A stretch of DNA of 33,124 nt, from the NCBI GenBank assembly GCA_031127225.1, contig JARIEV010000020.1, forward strand, positions 1 to 33,124. The letters run 5' to 3'. A model generated the notes under the pieces. That model did no database searches. It was not told where the DNA came from and was given only the letters and a program-made list of their open reading frames with translations. A program made the position numbers and the translations under genes. This document shows positions 15,143-24,472 of the stretch, one piece after another (positions within the stretch are counted from its first letter, which is position 1; each line of letters opens with the position of its first letter). The DNA comes from Gemmatimonadota bacterium (GTDB lineage Bacteria; Gemmatimonadota; Gemmatimonadetes; Gemmatimonadales; Gemmatimonadaceae).

Positions 15143-17775
15143 GGTGGTGCTCCCCCCAAGGACCGATGCGCGAACCTGTGCGCGCGCGCGACACGGCGAC
15201 CCGTACGGGATGCCCGCACATTCGCGCCGTTTGGAAACTGGCGACCAAGGGTGAGCGGCGGCAAGAGCGACGCGCGGTCCGGGACGCGCCAGCGGTCCCC
15301 GTGCGCGATCGCCTCGAGCTGCTGCCCATCCGTACGCAGGACCACCGCCCCCTCGTGATCGGAGCGGAGCAACGGTACGCCACGCGCAGCGAACCGGTCC
15401 AGAATTTCCGGCGACGGGTGACCATAGCGATTGCCCGCCCCTACCGACACGAGGCCGACCAGCGGGGACACCGCGCGCACGAACTCCTCGGTGGAGCTCG
15501 TGCGGCTGCCGTGATGCCCCAGCTTGAGCACGTCGGCCCGGAGTTCCTCCGCCGGCAGGCGCTCGAGAAGCCAGGCCTCCTCGCGCGCCTCGGCGTCCCC
15601 CATCAACAGAAATCGTCGCCGACCGTACGATACGCGCACCACCACCGAGGTTTCGTTCGCATCCTGCTGGGCCGCGGACCAGACGGAATCGGGGGCCAGC
15701 ACGTCGAGGGTGACGCCGTCAAGCTGCCAGCGGTGCCCGGGCCCCACACGGCGCCATGCCTGGCCGCCGTCGCGCAGTGCCGTCAGCGCGCGGTGATAGC
15801 CGCGCGAGGCGGTCACGAAGGCGGACTCCCACCAGAGACGTGGGGCGAGCGCGGAGATCACGCTGGCCGCGCCCCCCACATGATCCTCGTGCGCGTGCGA
15901 CAGGACCATGAGCGCCACCGCACCTCCGTACCGCTGGATGTACGGCACGACCGCACGCCGCCCTGCATCGCCCCCCTCCCAGGACGGACCGGCGTCGATG
16001 AGCACCCACCGGCCGCGGGGCGTGCGCACCGCGAGGGCGTCCCCCTGCCCCACGTCGATCATGTGCACCTCGAGCACCCCCGGCCCCGGATCGAGGAGTG
16101 GGGCCCACACCGCCAGCGCCAGCGCGAGCGCCGCCGTGCGCAGCCACGGACCGACGCGGCGCGCGGCCGTCGCACCGACCATGGCGACCGCCGCGACGCC
16201 AGCGCAGATCGCGGTGACACGCGTGGGCGCCACCGGCACCACCCCGTGCGGCACCTGGGCGCCCACCGCCGCGAGGCGATCGAGCAGCAGCAGGGGGAGC
16301 CAGGCGGCGTCGGCGAACAGGCGCGCCAGCGGTTCGCACGGGCTGGCCAGCAACGCGAGAAACAGCGCGGGCTGCAGGAAGGCCACCACCGGCGCGGCAG
16401 CGAGGTTGGTGAACGGCGCCACGAGACTCACGCGTCCAAAGGTCCACGCGATGAGCGGGACGGTCACCGCCGTGGCGATGAGTCCCGTGATGGTTTCGCG
16501 CACGAGCCATCGCGAGAGTCCACGGCGGCGGAGCACCCAATGGCGCGCGCGGTCGGCCAGTCGCCGCGCACCGTGCCGCGCGCCGTGCCGCGTGCCGTTC
16601 TGCTTGCCGTCCTGCGTGGAGAGATGCTCGGCGCGCGTGAACCGGTCATCGGGGCGCATCCGGCGCAGGACCGCGCGCGCGGCCAGCAGTGCAGCCATCC
16701 CGCTCACGCTCAACTGCCAGCCGAGGTCGACGACCACCAGAGGATCGACGGTGGGAATCGCCGCGCCCAATGCGAGCGCCGTCCACTCGTGGACCGGCCG
16801 TTGCCCCACCGTTGCGAGCCGGACGACCATGAGCATGACGGCGCTGCGCACCGCGGGCGCCGGCGCGCCCAGCATGGCGACGTACGCGAGCACGAGCAAA
16901 AGCGAAAGCGTCACCCCGACCGCGGACGGCAGGCGTAATGCGGCGGTGAGCGTGAGCAGCGCCGAGGCGATGATAGCCACGTGCATCCCCGACACGGAGA
17001 GCACGTGGACGAGTCCGGCGTCGGCGAAGCGGTCACGGATGTCCGGTGTGATGCCGTCCTGATCGGCAATCACGAGGGCCCGCACGAGCGGCGCCTGATC
17101 GCCGAACAGGCGGTCGATGGTGGCGCCCGTGTGACCACGCAGGGCGCGCCACGTTGCGCGTCCGGTGACGGTGTGTACGCTGTCCACCTCGAGGCGGATC
17201 CCGCGCTCGGTGACCGTGGCGCGACCGAAGACCGGCGCGAGATCGCCGGCCTGCAGCACCGCGCCGGCGCGGGCCCAGCGCACCGTGGCCGGCACCGCAC
17301 AGCGATGGGCGTCGCGCACCAGGCGCACCTCCCCGCGCCCGCGCGGCACGGGCGCGCGGGCCGAACGGCCGGATGCGGCGCCGCGCGTCGGCATCGCGCC
17401 GTCGAAGCGCAGTGTGGCCGCCTCGCCACGTGCGAGCGCGGCCACAATCGCCACGCGACAGCTCTGCGCCTGCTGTGCGGCGGCGGTACCGAAGAGCAGT
17501 CCGGCCAGCCCGAGCCCAATCCATGCCACCGCACCGACCGCGCGCGACGGGTCGGCGCGCCATCGTCGCGCCGTCGGCGGGCGACGAACCAGACGGGCAA
17601 TCCCCAACAGGGCGACGGCCACCGCCGCCATCCACACCGCCAACCACATCGCGGCCGGCAGCGCCGGCCACCACGGCGCCGGCGCCAACGTCGCCGACTG
17701 CCCCCGTGGCGTCAGCGACGCCCCGAGGAACAGGCCCAGGATCCACCCGGCGGTGGCGTGCAAAAGAAGCGGCAT
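15013..17775 (-). CDS. comEC: ComEC/Rec2-type DNA internalisation protein
   Basis: A 920-residue polytopic membrane protein forming the inner-membrane channel for single-stranded DNA uptake in natural transformation. The order is: N-terminal membrane helices with a soluble OB-like DUF4131 region (to about residue 205), then the competence membrane domain starting GLVHVLSVSGMHVAIIAS, further helices to about 570, and a C-terminal metallo-beta-lactamase domain beginning HMIDVGQGDALAVRTP. The metal motif SHAHEDHVGG is near 622-631 and the later strand is LKLGHHGSRTSSTEEF. A basic loop near residues 385-405 is made of 4-residue tandem repeats. The last 43 codons or so are read through the start of fbp in another frame and have no family-like character (Arg/Ser/Pro-rich). 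The start ATG lies inside a strong RNA hairpin and has no clear Shine-Dalgarno sequence. The family call is secure. Confidence 0.93.
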   Translation of the reverse strand: MPLLLHATAGWILGLFLGASLTPRGQSATLAPAPWWPALPAAMWLAVWMAAVAVALLGIARLVRRPPTARRWRADPSRAVGAVAWIGLGLAGLLFGTAAAQQAQSCRVAIVAALARGEAATLRFDGAMPTRGAASGRSARAPVPRGRGEVRLVRDAHRCAVPATVRWARAGAVLQAGDLAPVFGRATVTERGIRLEVDSVHTVTGRATWRALRGHTGATIDRLFGDQAPLVRALVIADQDGITPDIRDRFADAGLVHVLSVSGMHVAIIASALLTLTAALRLPSAVGVTLSLLLVLAYVAMLGAPAPAVRSAVMLMVVRLATVGQRPVHEWTALALGAAIPTVDPLVVVDLGWQLSVSGMAALLAARAVLRRMRPDDRFTRAEHLSTQDGKQNGTRHGARHGARRLADRARHWVLRRRGLSRWLVRETITGLIATAVTVPLIAWTFGRVSLVAPFTNLAAAPVVAFLQPALFLALLASPCEPLARLFADAAWLPLLLLDRLAAVGAQVPHGVVPVAPTRVTAICAGVAAVAMVGATAARRVGPWLRTAALALALAVWAPLLDPGPGVLEVHMIDVGQGDALAVRTPRGRWVLIDAGPSWEGGDAGRRAVVPYIQRYGGAVALMVLSHAHEDHVGGAASVISALAPRLWWESAFVTASRGYHRALTALRDGGQAWRRVGPGHRWQLDGVTLDVLAPDSVWSAAQQDANETSVVVRVSYGRRRFLLMGDAEAREEAWLLERLPAEELRADVLKLGHHGSRTSSTEEFVRAVSPLVGLVSVGAGNRYGHPSPEILDRFAARGVPLLRSDHEGAVVLRTDGQQLEAIAHGDRWRVPDRASLLPPLTLGRQFPNGANVRASRTGRRVARAHRFAHRSLGGAPPWSGIRQRRSSRSNGSSSSRSACSPRPPANCPASSTIWRWPAR
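16571..16618 (-). repeat. Four 12-bp tandem repeats inside comEC
   Basis: Four consecutive units on the plus strand, CCGTGCCGCGCG, CCGTGCCGCGTG, CCGTTCTGCTTG and CCGTCCTGCGTG, the last two diverged. On the coding strand they encode the 4-residue units xQDG, KQNG, TRHG and ARHG in a positively charged loop. Because the unit is a multiple of three, copy-number change would alter loop length without breaking the frame. Confidence 0.75.
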
Positions 17776-17810
17776 CCGTCACGGTGGCGAACCACCGGAT
17801 CGGATGCCGC
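17769..17810 (-). promoter_or_regulatory. Long hairpin with UUCG loop that includes the comEC start codon
   Basis: On the minus strand, a 10-bp perfect stem (plus-strand arms 17769-17778 and 17801-17810, GCGGCATCCG/CGGATGCCGC) encloses a 3x3 internal loop and a 6-bp stem CGGTGG/CCACCG capped by TTCG. The comEC ATG (17775-17773) is in the 3' arm. It lies 40 bp after the miaB stop. It could mask the comEC start, or act as an intra-operon terminator or processing site. The structure is plain in the sequence; the role is inference. Confidence 0.6.
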
Positions 17811-17849
17811 ATCAGAACATCGCCACGCCGGCCGTGCCGACGCCGGCCC

Positions 17850-19217
<1,368 letters not shown>

Positions 19218-19226
19218 GGGCGGTGG

Positions 19227-20390
19227 TTACGGCCGGACCTGCATACCGATACCCAGCAGCCACGCCGATTCCTTGGCGGCGGAGCCGGTCAACGTGCGAG
19301 TGGCGCGCTGCACGGACAGATCGATCGATGCCGCTTCGCGCGCCACCGGAATGCCGATCCCGGTCGTGATGCGCTGCTCTCGCGCCTGCTGATTGGCCGT
19401 GGCGAACGGCAGCTCGTTGCGGGCGTAGCCGGCGCGGACGAGCACCGGCAGCCCGCGGAACTTGGGACCGGCCACTTCGGCACCGGCGTGCCAGTTCATG
19501 GCATCGGTGGCGACCACCGAACGCGAGCCGAGGGCCGCCATCTGCGACCACGCCATCTGCTCGACACCCAGCGCGAACACCGAGCCCACGATGCCGTCGT
19601 AGCGCAGCGCGAATCCGGTCCGCGCCGGACCGGTTGCCCGCGACACGATCGTGTCGCGCACCCGCGCGTTGAGCTCATTGCCGCGCCGGTACGACGCGAG
19701 CACCGCCAGGCCTTTGCCGAGCGTCAACTCACCACCCACGGACAGGGCGGTGCCGAAATACGTGACCCGCGACGAATCGAGAACGCTGCCGAACGCCAAG
19801 GTGTCGGCGAAGGTGCGCTCGCGCGTGGCCAGATTTTCACCGGTGTAGAGATGCCCCCCAACGCCGAGCCGCACACGCGACGAGACCTGCCAGCCGACCG
19901 CGGCGCGCAGGTCGTTGATCGCGCCGCGCACATCAGTACGGTCCGTGGTGGGGACGCTTTTCCCGTCGAGGAACGCGCTGCCCGTCGTGACCGTGGAGAA
20001 CGTCCGATCGAGGAACGTGGTGGCGCTGAGGCCAACCGCGACGCCGCCACGGGCGGGGAAGACGAGCATGACGAGCGGCACACGCTGCAGCGACGACTTC
20101 TCGGTCACGCCGTTGAGGCTGAGGCGGCGGAGTTCCGGTTCGGCCTGCGCGGTGATGACGGTGCGGCTCAAGCCGCCGAGCGCGGCGGGATTGGTGGGCG
20201 TGAGCGCGTCAAACTCGGCGAAGGCCCCACCGGTGGCGTTCGTACGGACGCTGCCACCACCGACGGGATAGCCGAAGCCAAGCCCGCCGACGGAGCCTTG
20301 CGCACCAGCCCGGGGTGCCGCGATCAGCGCGATCGCACTCAGCGCGACAACGGTGTGCGCGGCGAAGGAACGGAGTCGATGGCGGATCAC
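19227..20390 (-). CDS. Outer-membrane beta-barrel protein (FadL/PorV-like), unassigned
   Basis: A 387-residue exported protein. The chosen start is the GTG at 20390, whose bases overlap the stop of the upstream lipoprotein gene as GTGA; the longer open frame upstream lacks coding character. A signal peptide (HTVVALSAIALIAAPRAGAQ) is followed by GGFAEFDALTPTNPAALGG-like text (GGAFAEFDALTPTNPAALGG), which resembles the N-terminal 'dp.a..NPA.l' region of FadL/PorV-type barrels. The rest is alternating beta strands: RVRLGVGGHLYTG, GGELTLGKGLAVLASYRRG, GIGIPVAREAASIDLSVQ and the terminal AWLLGIGMQV. It probably sits in the outer membrane. Translational coupling to the lipoprotein gene suggests the two work together, but no substrate or role is evident. 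Confidence 0.65.
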   Translation of the reverse strand: MIRHRLRSFAAHTVVALSAIALIAAPRAGAQGSVGGLGFGYPVGGGSVRTNATGGAFAEFDALTPTNPAALGGLSRTVITAQAEPELRRLSLNGVTEKSSLQRVPLVMLVFPARGGVAVGLSATTFLDRTFSTVTTGSAFLDGKSVPTTDRTDVRGAINDLRAAVGWQVSSRVRLGVGGHLYTGENLATRERTFADTLAFGSVLDSSRVTYFGTALSVGGELTLGKGLAVLASYRRGNELNARVRDTIVSRATGPARTGFALRYDGIVGSVFALGVEQMAWSQMAALGSRSVVATDAMNWHAGAEVAGPKFRGLPVLVRAGYARNELPFATANQQAREQRITTGIGIPVAREAASIDLSVQRATRTLTGSAAKESAWLLGIGMQVRP

Positions 20391-21682
20391 GGGAGCGCGA
20401 ACTCCGAGCGCGGGAGATAAGTGATGCGCAGTCGCGGGCGCAGAGACGCGGCCGCCTTGCTGGAGTAGAAGCGCAGCTCGGCCGGCTGTGCCCCTTCGAA
20501 TCCGATCTTGAACGCGAGGGCGCGCGGCACGTTGGTGGGCAGCGTCCGCCAATTACGGGCTAACGCCAGCACGTTGACGGTGCGCACGCCGCTCGCGGAC
20601 GGCAGCATCCGTGTGGAGTCCACCCCCGCGAAGCTGCCGGACGCTGCCAGATCGAGAATCCGGCGCAGGTCACTGACCAGTTCGGTCGTGGTGGGCACGA
20701 GGGCGAGCATCGTCGCGGAGTCGCGCGCGTCGCCGAAGGCGGACGGACGCTGGGTGAGCAGCACTTCGGCGCGCACGATCGTACTGGAGTCACTGATGCG
20801 CGCCGGCACATTGAATCGGAGATACGAGCGATAGGCCGGATAGCCGCCCACCACCAAGGTGCTCGCATCAGGCGGCGGTGAGGCGAGATCGCTGATCGAA
20901 TACACCGCATACGCGAGCTCGACGTCGGCCGTGGCATTCGGCACGATCGTGCTCGGCGAAATCTGCTGCGGCGCGTACGTGGTATCGGTGCTCGGATCGA
21001 ACACCACCGTAGGCGCGCCGACCCCATTCACGAACGACACCGCACGGAGCTGCCCCGCACCGCCCCGGATCCGCACCCCGAGCCGCAGACGGCCCTTGGC
21101 GGCGATCTTCGCCGCGAGCACCGTCTTGGAGAACGGGATGCGGATGGAATCACCGATCGCCGACGGGGTAAACTCCAGCGACCCGATCCGCCGGTCGGGC
21201 CGGAAGAGCGACCGCACCACGGCCGTGACCGAATCGCTCGCGGTGGTATCCACGTCGAACACCTCAAGTGTCACCGGCACATTGCCGCGGCGTCCCGTGC
21301 TGTCGAGCGGAAAGCGCAGAAACACGGAGTCGACAACGGTGATCGAATCGACCGTGGCCCCGTTGTTGGGGCTGAAGACCGCGGGCAGCACATCGAAGCG
21401 GATCACGCCACTGGTCACCACGGTGTCAGGGCGATTGGCGATCAGCAGGAAGGGCGACAGCCCGAGCGCCGGATAGCCACCCAGCGACGTGTCGAGGACG
21501 ACCGCGTCGACGATGGTGTCGCGGAAGGACTCCACCTTCGACGGACACAGCGACGGACACGCCGCGCCACCGTCGAGCGACTCGGTGCACGCAGCGGCCG
21601 TGACAGCCGCCAGCACGAGTCCGCACAACGCGAGGGGGCCGCGCAGGCGCGGCCACGAGGTAAATCGAACGCGCTCAGGCAT
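20387..21682 (-). CDS. Putative lipoprotein with DNRLRE-like repeats, function unknown
   Basis: A 431-residue protein with a hydrophobic signal (LALCGLVLAAVTAAAC) and a lipobox-like AAAC at residue 32; Ala at -3 is unusual, so lipidation is likely rather than certain. Two similar halves can be seen. The first has TSLGGYPALGLSPFLLIANR...GVIRFDVLP and VFLRFPLDSTGRRGNVPVTLEVFDV; the second has TLVVGGYPAYRSYLRFNVPARI and SSTIVRAEVLLTQRP, ending RPRLRITYLPR. This resembles DNRLRE/DUF4270-type beta-sandwich surface proteins, but I do not recognise a named family. It overlaps the end of cdd by 8 bp and the start of the beta-barrel gene by 4 bp, so it is part of the same transcript. Confidence 0.6.
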   Translation of the reverse strand: MPERVRFTSWPRLRGPLALCGLVLAAVTAAACTESLDGGAACPSLCPSKVESFRDTIVDAVVLDTSLGGYPALGLSPFLLIANRPDTVVTSGVIRFDVLPAVFSPNNGATVDSITVVDSVFLRFPLDSTGRRGNVPVTLEVFDVDTTASDSVTAVVRSLFRPDRRIGSLEFTPSAIGDSIRIPFSKTVLAAKIAAKGRLRLGVRIRGGAGQLRAVSFVNGVGAPTVVFDPSTDTTYAPQQISPSTIVPNATADVELAYAVYSISDLASPPPDASTLVVGGYPAYRSYLRFNVPARISDSSTIVRAEVLLTQRPSAFGDARDSATMLALVPTTTELVSDLRRILDLAASGSFAGVDSTRMLPSASGVRTVNVLALARNWRTLPTNVPRALAFKIGFEGAQPAELRFYSSKAAASLRPRLRITYLPRSEFALP

Positions 21683-22073
21683 TCTCGAGCGAAGCAGGCG
21701 TGAATGGTGCCGGCAGCAAGGCGGCCAGCGACCAGTGCGCCGTACGCCCGTCGGGCGTCACGGCGAAAATTTCGAGCGCCGGAGCGAACTCCACCAGCGC
21801 TTGGCGACAGATCCCACACGGCGGCGTCGGCTCTGCCGCCGCCGACGTAATCACGACACGCACAAAGCGGCGCGCACCCTGCGCGATGGCTGTGCCGAGC
21901 GCCACGCGCTCCGCACAGATCCCGGCCGGATACGACGCGTTCTCCACGTTGCATCCCACGAACACAAGGCCGTCGTGCGTTTCGAGCGCAGCCCCGACGG
22001 GGTAGTGCGAGTACGGGCACCACGCATTCGCGCGCGCCGCATCGGCGGCGCGGCGCAGATCGTCGAGGCTCAT
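21675..22073 (-). CDS. cdd: Cytidine deaminase
   Basis: It deaminates cytidine and deoxycytidine to uridine and deoxyuridine in pyrimidine salvage. The 132-residue length matches the small tetrameric class. The start is the ATG at 22073, which overlaps the deoB stop as ATGA; an open frame 20 codons longer has no support. The zinc site is complete: GICAERVAL gives Cys53 and the catalytic Glu55, and PCGICRQ gives Cys86 and Cys89. The substrate-binding CPYSHYPVGAAL and GCNVENASYP are also present. Coupling to deoB places it in a nucleoside-catabolism block. The downstream lipoprotein gene begins within its last codons. Confidence 0.95.
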   Translation of the reverse strand: MSLDDLRRAADAARANAWCPYSHYPVGAALETHDGLVFVGCNVENASYPAGICAERVALGTAIAQGARRFVRVVITSAAAEPTPPCGICRQALVEFAPALEIFAVTPDGRTAHWSLAALLPAPFTPASLENA

Positions 22074-23272
22074 GCGTGCAACAGACCCGCGAGGAACGAC
22101 GTCCCCTGCCCGCGCCACGATACCCCGAACCACTCGGCCACCGTGGCGCCGAGATCGGAGAAGGTGTCGCGCGTCCCCACGCTCCCACCGCGCACGCGTG
22201 CGCCCACGACGAGCACCGGCACACGCTCGCGCGCATGATCGGTGGACGGCGTGGTCGGATCGTTGCCGTGATCGGCGGTAATGAAGAGCAGGTCGTCCTC
22301 CCGAAGAGCAGCCAGCAGGCTTGGCAGGGCACGATCAAACGCCTCGAGCGCCCCCTGAAAGCCGGGGACATCGTTGCGATGCCCGAACAGCTGATCGAAA
22401 TCTACCAGATTGACAAAGCAGAACCCACGTGGCGCGGAATTCAGCCATTCCAGCAGGGCCGCCACCCCTTCGGCGTTGTCCGCCGTGTGCCGCGCGGTGA
22501 TGCCACGACCGGCGAAGAGGTCGTCCACCTTGCCCACCCCGGACCGTGGGATGCCGGCCTCGGACAGCGCATCGAGCAGCGTCGTGCCCGGCGGCTGGAT
22601 AGAGTAATCGCGACGGTGGGCGGTGCGCTGCCACGCCCCCGGGGATCCTACGAACGGCCGCGCGATCACGCGCGAGACATCGTGCGGTGCCACGAGCTGG
22701 GCCCGCGCGATCTCACAGGCCCGGTAGAGCTCCTCGAGCGGGATCCAGTCCTCGTGCGCGGCGATCTGGAAGACGGAATCGGCCGAGGTGTACACGATCC
22801 ACGCCCCCGTCGCGCGCTGTTCCTCCGCATACTGCGCAATGACCGTCGTCCCGCTAGCCACACAGTTCGCAATCACGGGACGACCTGTGGCCTGCTCGAA
22901 CGCGGCGATCACCTCGGGCGGGAATCCCTGCGGGTAGGTCGGGAACGGCGCGGCCAGATGCAGGCCCGCCAACTCCCAGTGTCCCGTGGTCGAGTCCTTG
23001 CCGGCCGAGCGCGGCAGCAGCGTACCCCACGCGCCGATGGGATGCGCCACCGGCTCGACCCCCTGAATGGGTGCCACGTGGCCCAGGCCGATTCGGGCGA
23101 GAGTGGGGAGATCGAGCCCGCCGACCGCCCGCGCCACGTTCCCGATGGTGTCACTCCCGGCATCGCCGTAGGCCGCCGTATCGGGTGCCTCCCCACAGCC
23201 AACGCCGTCGAGCACGAGGATGACGGCCCGACGGCCATGCGCTTCGGCCGGGGCGCTGACGGTGTCGGTCAT
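22070..23272 (-). CDS. deoB: Phosphopentomutase
   Basis: It interconverts (deoxy)ribose 1-phosphate and (deoxy)ribose 5-phosphate, linking nucleoside breakdown to central carbon metabolism. The protein has 400 residues, typical for the alkaline-phosphatase-superfamily enzyme. The start is the ATG at 23272, overlapping the alr stop as ATGA; the frame 75 codons further upstream is antisense-like and ignored. Metal-binding motifs are ILVLDGVGCGEAPD near the N-terminus, the phospho-acceptor region GKDSTTGHWE, NLVDFDQLFGHRND and FITADHGNDPTTPSTDHARE near the C-terminus. The context, alr before and cdd after with overlaps at both ends, indicates one transcript. Confidence 0.95.
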   Translation of the reverse strand: MTDTVSAPAEAHGRRAVILVLDGVGCGEAPDTAAYGDAGSDTIGNVARAVGGLDLPTLARIGLGHVAPIQGVEPVAHPIGAWGTLLPRSAGKDSTTGHWELAGLHLAAPFPTYPQGFPPEVIAAFEQATGRPVIANCVASGTTVIAQYAEEQRATGAWIVYTSADSVFQIAAHEDWIPLEELYRACEIARAQLVAPHDVSRVIARPFVGSPGAWQRTAHRRDYSIQPPGTTLLDALSEAGIPRSGVGKVDDLFAGRGITARHTADNAEGVAALLEWLNSAPRGFCFVNLVDFDQLFGHRNDVPGFQGALEAFDRALPSLLAALREDDLLFITADHGNDPTTPSTDHARERVPVLVVGARVRGGSVGTRDTFSDLGATVAEWFGVSWRGQGTSFLAGLLHA

Positions 23273-24434
23273 GTCCGGGGCGGGGCGAGCGGTGGCATGG
23301 GACGGAGCGGCACGCGCAGCGCGAGTCCCACCAGCAGTTCGTACGGGGACAGCTCCGCGGCCGCGGCCACCTGCTCGGTGCTCAGGCAGTCGGTCCCGTC
23401 CGCTCCGAGCAGCGTGGCCACGTCCCCCACTTCGCAGGGCACCCCGGTCACGTCCACCATGATCATATCCATGGTGACACGACCCGCGACGGGGCACCGC
23501 ACCCCACCCACCAGCACTTCCCCGCGATTGGAGAGGTGCCGGCGATACCCGTCGGCGTATCCCGCGGTGATGGTGGCGATACGCGACGGACGGCTCGCGG
23601 TCCAGGTGGCCCCGTAGCTCACTGTCTCACCCGGGGCGACGTCGCGGAGATCGACGACGCGCGCGCGCAGATGAACGACCTGCCGCAACCCCAGCAGCTC
23701 GCTGAACATGCCGCCGTAGAGGGCGATGCCCGGACGGGCCAGCGACCCGGGGGAGCGCTGGGCGCGACTGGCAATGCCGGCGCTGTTGTCGCTGTGCCGC
23801 AGTACCCCGGCCGGCAGCGCCTCGTCGAGCGCCAGCATGGCATCGACGAAGCGGGCGTCCTGCTCGTCGCGCGAATCGATGTCGTCGTCGGCCGAGTGGA
23901 AGTGGGTGAACACCCCCTCGGGCGGGTGGCGCAGGAGCGCGTCCCGCAGCGTGCCGACCTGGTCCCAGCGCACGCCCGCGCGCGACATCCCGGTGTCGAT
24001 GGACAGGTGGTACGGACGCAGCCGGTTGCCGTCACCCTCGGCCGCCCCCGCCGCCGCCCACGCGGCGATGTCCTCGGCGCGATGCAGGGCGGGCCGGACC
24101 CCGAGCGCGGACGCCCGGGGCAGTTCGGAGCGCAGCAGGGGCGTGAGGCAGAGAATCCGGCCGCGGCACCCCGCGTCGCGCAACGCAGCGGCCTCGTCCA
24201 GCGCGGCCACGCCAAGCCCCCACGGGGCGTCCGGTGCCGCCGCGATGCCGTCGAAAGGCACCCCGAGGGCGCGGCACACGGCCACGGCGCCGACGCCGTA
24301 CGCATTGGCCTTGACCATCGCGACCAGCGGCACCCCCGCGCGCGCGCGCGGAGTTGGCGGGCGTTATGGCGGAGGGCCTCGAGATCAAGCTCGAGCCAGG
24401 CGCGTTCGGAGGCAGGATATATTGACGCGGTCAC
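23269..24434 (-). CDS. alr: Alanine racemase, reading frame interrupted near its N-terminus
   Basis: A PLP enzyme making D-alanine for peptidoglycan. The N-terminal part starts at GTG 24434 (AGGA 8 bp upstream) and reads SERAWLELDLEALRHNARQL, a good Alr beginning. The rest, VPLVAMVKANAYG onward, is in another frame. It contains the PLP lysine in VKANAYG, the active-site GETVSYGATW tyrosine, HSDNSAGIA and the C-terminal GRVTMDMIMVDVT. The frames would join as RARAGVPLVAMVKAN if one CG unit were removed from the (CG)7 tract at 24337-24350, or one C added to the adjacent C5 run. The joined protein would be about 387 residues, normal for the family. Read without the join, a 354-residue protein from GTG 24333 keeps the lysine but lacks the first strand. 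Possible causes are a sequencing error, slippage-based switching or true decay. The stop overlaps the deoB start (ATGA). Confidence 0.85.
24337..24350. repeat. (CG)7 dinucleotide tract at the alr frame break
   Basis: Seven CG units directly follow a C5 run (24333-24337). The tract lies exactly where the alr frame changes. Such tracts are prone both to sequencing error and to replication slippage. Confidence 0.9.
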
Positions 24435-24472
24435 TCGGACATCCTAAGCAGCCACCGACGTACGGAGAAGCG

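Noticed and set aside
23726-24472. Upstream extension of the mazG frame
   Set aside because: It lies antisense to alr; the ATG at 24473 has a good ribosome-binding site and matches the MazG N-terminus.
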